Shown: positions 15,128 to 19,801 of the stretch, piece by piece | Layout: each line of letters opens with the position of its first letter | How positions within the stretch are numbered: position 1 is the first letter of the stretch | Assembly (NCBI GenBank): GCA_028875335.1 | Contig: JAPPEF010000018.1 | Span: 1 to 19,801, forward strand | Reading direction: 5' to 3' | Source of the DNA: Gemmatimonadota bacterium | GTDB taxonomy: Bacteria; Latescibacterota; UBA2968; UBA8231 | Length of the DNA stretch: 19,801 nt | The notes under the pieces: generated by a model | Seen by the model: the letters and a program-made list of their open reading frames with translations, nothing else | Databases searched by the model: none | Told to the model about the DNA's origin: nothing | Translations under genes and position numbers: made by a program

Positions 15128-16111
15128 ATGATCAACTACATCATCCGCCGCGTCCTGATTATGATCCCCACCCTGCTGGCCGTCTCGGTTCTGGTCTTCG
15201 TCGTCATCCAGTTGCCGCCTGGGGACATCATCACGTCGCGCCTGCAAGAGCTACAGGCCGAGGGCCAAGACATCTCCGAGGAACAAATCGCCGCCCTGCG
15301 CGCCCGCTACCACCTCGACGACCCGATGGTTATCCAGTACTTCAAGTGGATGGGTGGCTTCCTCCGAGGCGACATGGGCTATTCCGTAATGTACGGCCAG
15401 TCGGTCAACAACCTGATCTGGGAGCGGCTTGGCTACACCTTGCTGATTACCTCGACCGCGACCTTGTTGACTTGGCTGGTCGCCTTCCCGGTAGGCGTCT
15501 ATTCGGCCCTGCGCCAGTACTCGGCGCTCGACTACGCGGCAACCCTCGCGGCCTTCGTCGGCTTGGCGACGCCCAACTTCCTGCTCGCGCTGGTTTTGAT
15601 GTACCTGGGCTACGAGTGGTTTGGGATCGCCGTGGGCGGGTTGTTTTCCCCCGAGTACGCGAGTGCGCCGTGGAGCTTGGCCAAGTTCGGCGATTTGCTC
15701 GGGCATCTGTGGATCCCGGCCGTGGTCGTTGGCACGGCCGGCATGGCTGGGCTGATGCGGATCATGCGCGCCAATCTCCTCGACGAGCTAGGCAAGCCCT
15801 ACGTAACCACGGCGCTGGCCAAGGGCCTTGGTCCGGTCCGCTTGGTGATTAAGTACCCATTGCGGATTGCCATCAATCCCTTTATCAGCACGGTCGGCTG
15901 GATGCTGCCGCACCTGATCTCCGGCTCGGCCATCACCAGCGTAGTGTTGAGCCTGCCGACGACCGGCCCTTTGCTGCTCGACTCCCTCCGCAATCAAGAC
16001 ATGTATTTGGCGGGCAGCTTCCTGCTCATGCTCAGCGTCCTGACGGTGATCGGCACTCTGCTGTCGGACATTCTTTTGGCCATTGCCGACCCGCGCATCC
16101 GCTATGAGTGA
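15128..16111 (+). CDS. ABC transporter permease, DppB/OppB type
   Basis: A 327-aa inner-membrane subunit of the binding-protein-dependent importer. The family signature is clear: N-terminal segment MINYIIRRVLIMIPTLLAVS, then the conserved loop (RYHLDDPMVIQYFKWM, GDMGYSVMYGQSV). Further membrane segments lie at about 102-125, 136-160, 192-213, 250-275 and 295-318. The EAA-type ATPase-contact loop is around TALAKGLGPVRLVIKYPLR (228-246). The protein ends DPRIRYE, normal for the family. ATG 15128 follows the previous stop by three bases, and its 3' end overlaps the next gene by eight bases, so the three genes form a tight operon. Confidence 0.95.
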   Translation: MINYIIRRVLIMIPTLLAVSVLVFVVIQLPPGDIITSRLQELQAEGQDISEEQIAALRARYHLDDPMVIQYFKWMGGFLRGDMGYSVMYGQSVNNLIWERLGYTLLITSTATLLTWLVAFPVGVYSALRQYSALDYAATLAAFVGLATPNFLLALVLMYLGYEWFGIAVGGLFSPEYASAPWSLAKFGDLLGHLWIPAVVVGTAGMAGLMRIMRANLLDELGKPYVTTALAKGLGPVRLVIKYPLRIAINPFISTVGWMLPHLISGSAITSVVLSLPTTGPLLLDSLRNQDMYLAGSFLLMLSVLTVIGTLLSDILLAIADPRIRYE

Positions 16112-17210
16112 AGACCGCCCCACAACCCAACTAGCCGACGCCTCGCAGTGGCGTCTGATGTGGATGCGCTTCCGCCGCCATCGGCTGGCCTTAGCCGGCA
16201 GTGCGGTGCTGATTGCGCTCTACGGCCTCGCGGCCCTGTGCGAATTTGTCTCGCCCTACCAGCCTGACCAGCGCCACGCGCAATACGTCCTCTGCCCGCC
16301 GCAGGAAATCCGCTTTTTCGACGGCGAGGGGCGCTTTCACTGGCGGCCCTTTGTCCACGGCGTGCGGCAAGACACGGCCGCTGGTCCGTGGCAGCGCGAA
16401 TATCTAGTCGATACCGAAGCCGTGTATCCGATCCGCTTTTTTGCGCGCGGCCCGGCCTACGAGTTTTGGGGGCTTTTCAACGCGAACTTGCACCTGTTCA
16501 GCGCGGGCAGCGGGCCGTTGTTCCTCTTTGGCACCGATGACTTGGGCCGCGATCTGTTCAGCCGAATCATACATGGGGCGCGCATTTCGCTCACCATTGG
16601 GCTAATCGGCGTGGCCCTGACCTTCCTCATCGGCATTCTGCTCGGGGGCTTGGCGGGTTATTACAGCGGCTGGGTCGATGTGGTAGTGCAGCGGATGATC
16701 GAGGTCCTGATGGCCGTGCCGCAGCTACCGCTGTGGATGGCGTTGAGCGCGGCGCTGCCAGCGCACTGGCCGCCGCTGCATATCTACTTCGGCGTCACCA
16801 TCATCCTCTCGCTGATGGGCTGGACTGGGTTGGCGCGGGTGGTGCGCGGTCGCTTTCTGTCGCTGCGCGACGAGGATTTCGTGGTCGCCGCCCGCCTGTC
16901 GGGCACCAATGAGTTGAAGATCATTTTCAAACACCTGCTGCCGTCATTCCTCAGCCACGTGATCACGTCGGCTACCCTAGCGGTGCCGGGCATGATCCTT
17001 GGCGAGACCGCGCTGAGCTTTTTGGGGATTGGGCTGCGGGCACCCGTGGTTAGCTGGGGAGTGCTGCTGCAAAAGGCGCAGAACTTTCAGGCCGTGGCCA
17101 TGGCACCGTGGCTGTTGCTGCCCGGGCTTTTCGTGGTCATCGCGGTCTTGGCCTTCAACGTGGTCGGCGATGGAATGCGCGACGCGGCCGATCCGTATGC
17201 GAGCCATTAG
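16104..17210 (+). CDS. ABC transporter permease, DppC/OppC type
   Basis: A 368-aa second permease. I start at ATG 16104, which overlaps the previous gene by eight bases; the frame runs back to 16083 but MSEDRPTTQLAD is the natural beginning. A first membrane segment (28-48) is followed by a ~95-residue periplasmic insert (51-140), longer than in typical DppC. The conserved FGTDDLGRDLFSRIIHGAR comes next, then five membrane segments. The ATPase-contact EAA loop is around VAARLSGTNELKIIFKHLLP (261-280). The last 30 codons, stop and two more bases recur as a 94-bp direct repeat at 17984-18077. No oppD/oppF-like ATPase follows in the window. Confidence 0.95.
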   Translation: MSEDRPTTQLADASQWRLMWMRFRRHRLALAGSAVLIALYGLAALCEFVSPYQPDQRHAQYVLCPPQEIRFFDGEGRFHWRPFVHGVRQDTAAGPWQREYLVDTEAVYPIRFFARGPAYEFWGLFNANLHLFSAGSGPLFLFGTDDLGRDLFSRIIHGARISLTIGLIGVALTFLIGILLGGLAGYYSGWVDVVVQRMIEVLMAVPQLPLWMALSAALPAHWPPLHIYFGVTIILSLMGWTGLARVVRGRFLSLRDEDFVVAARLSGTNELKIIFKHLLPSFLSHVITSATLAVPGMILGETALSFLGIGLRAPVVSWGVLLQKAQNFQAVAMAPWLLLPGLFVVIAVLAFNVVGDGMRDAADPYASH

Positions 17211-17212
17211 TT
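17119..17212 (+). repeat. 94-bp direct repeat, copy 1 (3' end of dppC-type gene)
   Basis: This segment matches 17984-18077 at a constant offset of 865 bases with three differences (17174, 17183, 17201). All three fall on third codon positions and are synonymous (GGA/GGG, GAC/GAT, GCG/GCT). Confidence 0.97.
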
Positions 17213-17255
17213 GTTCAGCAAACGAGGTGGAAAACAACGAATCCTCGTAGCCATT

Positions 17256-17275
17256 TTCTTTGTGGTTCTTTGTGG
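17256..17275 (+). repeat. Tandem 10-bp repeat upstream of vapB
   Basis: TTCTTTGTGG occurs twice in immediate succession, 15 bases before the vapB start codon. Similar 'TTCTTTGTGGTTCTTTGTGG' strings are, from memory, scattered in intergenic DNA of various environmental bacteria. Role unknown; it could carry promoter or operator function for the toxin-antitoxin pair. Confidence 0.7.
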
Positions 17276-17277
17276 TG

Positions 17278-17283
17278 TATATT
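17278..17283 (+). promoter_or_regulatory. Candidate -10 box of vapBC
   Basis: TATATT lies exactly where a -10 box would place the transcription start on the A of the vapB ATG (17290). No convincing -35 is seen. AGG at 17284-17286 is too close to the ATG for a normal ribosome-binding site. Confidence 0.3.
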
Positions 17284-17289
17284 AGGTGT

Positions 17290-17493
17290 ATGTCCCGTAC
17301 CAACGTAAATATCGACGATCAGGCATGTGCAGAGGTAATGCGCCGCTATCAGCTGACGACCAAGAGGGAGGCGATCAACTTCGCGCTACGCTCACTCGCG
17401 GCCGAGCCCCTGTCCATTGACGAGGCTCGTCAGCTTCGCGGGTCGGGTTGGGAGGGCGACCTCGACGCGTTGCGTTCTAGTCGCACGCCATGA
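17290..17493 (+). CDS. vapB: Type II antitoxin, VapB family
   Basis: A 67-aa protein, the usual VapB size. The start at ATG 17290 gives [20 protein letters not shown], a ribbon-helix-helix DNA-binding N-terminus, followed by [15 protein letters not shown], the typical second helix. The C-terminal [13 protein letters not shown] matches the toxin-neutralising tail of this VapB group (GWEGDLDxxR). The frame is open upstream to 17260, but that adds an unrelated [10 protein letters not shown]. The gene overlaps the toxin gene by four bases (ATGA). VapB normally represses its own operon together with VapC. The pair lies between the two copies of the dppC 3' end. Confidence 0.93.
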   Translation: MSRTNVNIDDQACAEVMRRYQLTTKREAINFALRSLAAEPLSIDEARQLRGSGWEGDLDALRSSRTP

Positions 17494-17876
17494 TTCTGAT
17501 CGACACTTCAGCTTGGGTCGAATTTCTGCGCGACACCGGCTCCGCAGTCTGCATCCGCGTCGACGTCCTATTGGCACAAGAGATTGCCATTTGTGATGCC
17601 GTGCGGATGGAGGTCTGCGCCGGTGCGCGGGACGAATCTCATCTGCAAAGTCTGCGCCGACTGCTCGCACGGGCAGCCATCATTCCGACGCTATCAACGG
17701 ACTACGATGATGCCGCGACCCTCTACCGCCGTTGTCGGCGGGAAGGGGAGACCGTTCGCAAACTGATAGACTGTCTCATCTCCTCCATAGCTATACGCGC
17801 CGGCGTTCCCATCCTTCACAATGACTCCGACTTCAACGTGATCTCGCGCCATACTGAGCTACGGACCGAATTGTGA
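17490..17876 (+). CDS. vapC: Type II toxin, VapC PIN-domain ribonuclease
   Basis: A 128-aa PIN-domain endoribonuclease. VapC toxins cut tRNA or rRNA when freed from VapB. The acidic metal-binding residues are in place: Asp5 in LIDTSAW, Glu41 in VRMEVCAG, Asp94 in KLIDCLI, and Asp112/Asp114 in HNDSDFNVI. The length is normal and the frame intact, so it should be active. It overlaps vapB by ATGA, the standard coupled arrangement. Confidence 0.95.
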   Translation: MILIDTSAWVEFLRDTGSAVCIRVDVLLAQEIAICDAVRMEVCAGARDESHLQSLRRLLARAAIIPTLSTDYDDAATLYRRCRREGETVRKLIDCLISSIAIRAGVPILHNDSDFNVISRHTELRTEL

Positions 17877-17983
17877 TGTGGGTTGCAGATCACTCGATGC
17901 TACCGACGCAAGCCGAACGAGCGCGAGATTGACCTCGCCACGCTTAGCGTTCCCCGCCTTGATAGCCGGCCGACATCGAACGT
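17877..17983 (+). other. Unassigned segment between vapC and repeat copy 2
   Basis: 107 bases with no gene I recognise. One frame reads [19 protein letters not shown] before merging out of frame into the repeat, which may be the remnant of another protein. I see no hairpin or insertion-sequence end. Confidence 0.3.
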
Positions 17984-18075
17984 TGCCCGGGCTTTTCGTG
18001 GTCATCGCGGTCTTGGCCTTCAACGTGGTCGGCGATGGGATGCGCGATGCGGCCGATCCGTATGCTAGCCATTAG
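17984..18075 (+). pseudogene. Duplicated 3' end of the dppC-type permease gene
   Basis: The frame encodes the last 30 residues of the permease ([20 protein letters not shown], then [10 protein letters not shown] and stop), identical in protein to the intact gene. The preceding DNA is unrelated, so no functional permease is made. The three nucleotide differences are all silent. It was probably the end of a dppC allele displaced by, or carried in with, the vapBC segment. Confidence 0.85.
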
Positions 18076-18077
18076 TT
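17984..18077 (+). repeat. 94-bp direct repeat, copy 2
   Basis: Partner of 17119-17212. The similarity begins abruptly at TGCCCGGG and ends two bases after the stop codon. Beyond that, both flanks contain GTGGAAAA at different distances, hinting that homology may continue with a gap. Confidence 0.95.
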
Positions 18078-18093
18078 AGACGTGGAAAAAGCC

Positions 18094-18927
18094 ATGCGAA
18101 ATTGGACGTTGTACCTTGGTGACTGCACGGAACAGCTCCAGCATATTGCGGCGGATTCGGTGGATTTGGTCGTTACTTCACCTCCTTATACCAATCAGCG
18201 GTCTGCTACGTATGGAGGGGTAACGCCGGACAGCTATGTGGAGTGGTTTTTGCCCGTCGCCGATGAGTTGCAGCGAGTCTTGAAGCCGACGGGCACGTTT
18301 ATTTTAAACATCAAAGAACGGGTCGTGAACGGCGAACGGCACACCTATGTGTTAGAACTCATCTTGGCCATGCGCGAGCGAGGCTGGCTGTGGACGGAGG
18401 AGTTTATCTGGCACAAGAAAAACTGTTACCCTGGCAAGTGGCCCAACCGGTTCCGGGATGCGTGGGAGCGGCTTTTGCAATTCAACCTCCAGCGCAAGTT
18501 CAAGATGAACCAAGATGCGGTAATGGTTCCCGTCGGCGATTGGTACGCAAGCCGCATGCGCACCTTGAGCGAGACGGACCGCTCCCGTGACGAGTCCAAG
18601 GTAGGCAGCGGTTTCGGCAAAAAAGTCGAGAATTGGTTAGATCGCGATAGGGTGTATCCCAACAACGTACTCCACCGCGCCACCGAATGCGGCAATCGGC
18701 AACACAGTGCTGCGTTTCCCTATTGGCTGCCGGAATGGTTCATAGACCTTTTCACGGATGCGGGGGACGTAGTGCTAGATCCGTTTGTCGGCTCGGGGAC
18801 GACGGCGTTTGCTGCGCTAGATAAAGGCCGCTACGTGATCGGCATTGAGATTCACAAGCCCTATTGCGACGCACTCAAGGGCCAATTGGAAGAGAAGTAT
18901 GGGCAATCTCTGAAGCTGGTTGTATGA
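18094..18927 (+). CDS. Site-specific DNA methyltransferase (beta-type, TSPPY)
   Basis: A 277-aa SAM-dependent DNA methyltransferase. I prefer ATG 18094 (GGAAA six bases upstream), giving MRNWTLYLGDC; a GTG at 18082 is in frame but has no site. The catalytic motif TSPPY is at 28-32, before the SAM-binding motif DPFVGSGTT (229-237) and the following GIEI (250-253), the order of beta-class enzymes. SPPY is most often seen in N4-cytosine methylases, though N6-adenine activity cannot be excluded. The middle (VKNR-like RDAWERLLQF, PNNVLH) should hold target recognition. No partner nuclease is visible, so it is an orphan methylase or part of a system extending past the window. Confidence 0.92.
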   Translation: MRNWTLYLGDCTEQLQHIAADSVDLVVTSPPYTNQRSATYGGVTPDSYVEWFLPVADELQRVLKPTGTFILNIKERVVNGERHTYVLELILAMRERGWLWTEEFIWHKKNCYPGKWPNRFRDAWERLLQFNLQRKFKMNQDAVMVPVGDWYASRMRTLSETDRSRDESKVGSGFGKKVENWLDRDRVYPNNVLHRATECGNRQHSAAFPYWLPEWFIDLFTDAGDVVLDPFVGSGTTAFAALDKGRYVIGIEIHKPYCDALKGQLEEKYGQSLKLVV

Positions 18928-18998
18928 CCTCAAGGGCCACAGCAAACCCTGCGTCCTTAGTGGCGGGGCACTACATGCCTTAATGAATATTATTCAAA

Positions 18999-19003
18999 AA
19001 GGA
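18999..19003 (+). promoter_or_regulatory. Ribosome-binding site deciding a TTG start
   Basis: AAGGA lies six bases before the TTG at 19010. The in-frame ATG at 18983 has no such site. Confidence 0.6.
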
Positions 19004-19009
19004 TCAACT

Positions 19010-19801
19010 TTGCCTATAACTGACATATACTCGAAACGCCAAAAGAAACTTCGAGGGGAGACACCTGAAGTTTACGTTTATGACGACTTGCCTAACCCTC
19101 TCAGAGTACAGATTGTTCATATCTGGAGGGATAAATGTGGTTCTGGGATTAATCTTGGAGACGATGACAAGCAATCTGTTTCTAAAATTTTATGTAAGGA
19201 ATATGGTACTTTGGAGTTACCGAGCCTTGAACGGTTCTTATTAGAAGAAAAAGACTATGAAAAAGTTTTGGATGTAGTAGAGTTGTCCTTTCAGAAAATA
19301 GAATATAATCAGGAAAATATGAGATCGCTTCATCAAGCTCGGCCAGATGTATATAGTAGTCCCAATGATGCAATAGAAGAATTAAATAACAGGTTCAAGG
19401 AACATGGCGTTGGCTATCAATTCACAAATGGACAGATTGTCCGCATCGACTCTGAATTCATTCATGCTGAAGTTGTCAAACCTGTGCTCAAACTGCTCGA
19501 CCAACAGCACTATGCTGGAGCACAACAGGAATTCTTAAAAGCTCACGAACACTACCGAAAAGGGAATGCCAAAGAAGCTCTTAGCGAGTGTCTAAAAGCA
19601 TTCGAGAGCGTAATGAAAGCTATCTGTGACAAGAGAGGCTGGAATTACAGTAATAATGCAACGGCAACACCCTTGATCCAGGTTTGTTTTGATAATGGGC
19701 TGATTCCGTCGTTTTGGCAATCGCACTATTCGTCACTGAGAAATCTTTTGGAGAGTAGCGTACCTACCGGACGCAACAAGTTGAGCGGTCACGGTCAAGG
19801 T
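19010..19801 (+). CDS. AbiJ-NTD4/HEPN-type protein, STM4504/CBY_0614-like (3' partial)
   Basis: The frame runs off the right edge; 264 residues are visible. I choose TTG 19010 over ATG 18983 because of the AAGGA site and because the resulting N-terminus (MPITDIYSKRQKKLRGE) looks like that of STM4504/CBY_0614-family proteins as I remember them. The N-terminal ~100 residues (SKRQKKLRGE, YDDLPNPLRVQIVHIWRD) correspond to the AbiJ N-terminal domain 4 type. The C-terminal part (~170 onward) is helical (AHEHYRKGNAKEALSECLKAFESVMKAI), as in HEPN/abortive-infection domains. It contains RNKLSGH (Arg255, His261), which fits the HEPN ribonuclease motif R-N-x4-H. Such proteins are associated with phage defence. 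The A+T-rich composition differs from the rest of the window and suggests recent acquisition. Confidence 0.8.
   Translation, partial: MPITDIYSKRQKKLRGETPEVYVYDDLPNPLRVQIVHIWRDKCGSGINLGDDDKQSVSKILCKEYGTLELPSLERFLLEEKDYEKVLDVVELSFQKIEYNQENMRSLHQARPDVYSSPNDAIEELNNRFKEHGVGYQFTNGQIVRIDSEFIHAEVVKPVLKLLDQQHYAGAQQEFLKAHEHYRKGNAKEALSECLKAFESVMKAICDKRGWNYSNNATATPLIQVCFDNGLIPSFWQSHYSSLRNLLESSVPTGRNKLSGHGQG

Noticed and set aside
19182..19373. 63-codon minus-strand open frame
   Set aside because: Antisense to the AbiJ-like coding frame; no domain or ribosome-binding site.

Overview
The window looks like chromosomal DNA of an uncultivated, GC-rich, Gram-negative bacterium. A FCB-superphylum or Latescibacterota-like origin is my best guess at low confidence. 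It rests on a protease with a C-terminal FlgD/sorting-type Ig domain, a DUF4369/TlpA-style thioredoxin, an oligopeptide-type ABC transporter and P-II. There is no rRNA, tRNA or CRISPR array. No gap longer than 300 bases lacks a gene.

Layout. (1) 3-1355 (+) is the 3' part of a secreted HExxH metalloprotease. (2) 1430-5193 (-) holds an SDR oxidoreductase, a PLP class-III aminotransferase and a divergent PurF-type amidophosphoribosyltransferase, ending at a strong terminator (1372-1405). (3) 5292-12489 (-) is a five-gene operon: a GntR/YtrA-type repressor, an ABC ATPase, two paralogous ABC-2 permeases each fused to an extracytoplasmic LVIVD-type propeller domain, and an exported TlpA-like protein with a five-copy internal repeat. 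The operon has a near-consensus promoter, an operator-like palindrome at the predicted transcription start, 4-bp translational overlaps and its own terminator (5236-5264). (4) 12680-13018 (-) is an orphan P-II protein. (5) 13163-17210 (+) encodes a lipoprotein substrate-binding protein and two permeases of a peptide/nickel-type importer, without its ATPases. (6) 17211-19801 (+) is accessory DNA: a vapBC toxin-antitoxin pair, a 94-bp second copy of the 3' end of the second permease gene, a DNA methyltransferase, and an AbiJ-NTD4/HEPN-type (STM4504/CBY_0614-like) protein running off the window. The last ~860 bases are visibly more A+T-rich.

The two most interesting items are the propeller-fused ABC transporter operon and the defence-type island next to the dppC 3' end. 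The propeller operon looks like a variant of the GntR-regulated YtrABC type in which the membrane subunits carry large external sensor or docking domains. The island has a duplication whose three differences are all synonymous, which suggests arrival of a foreign gene end rather than decay of a simple copy.
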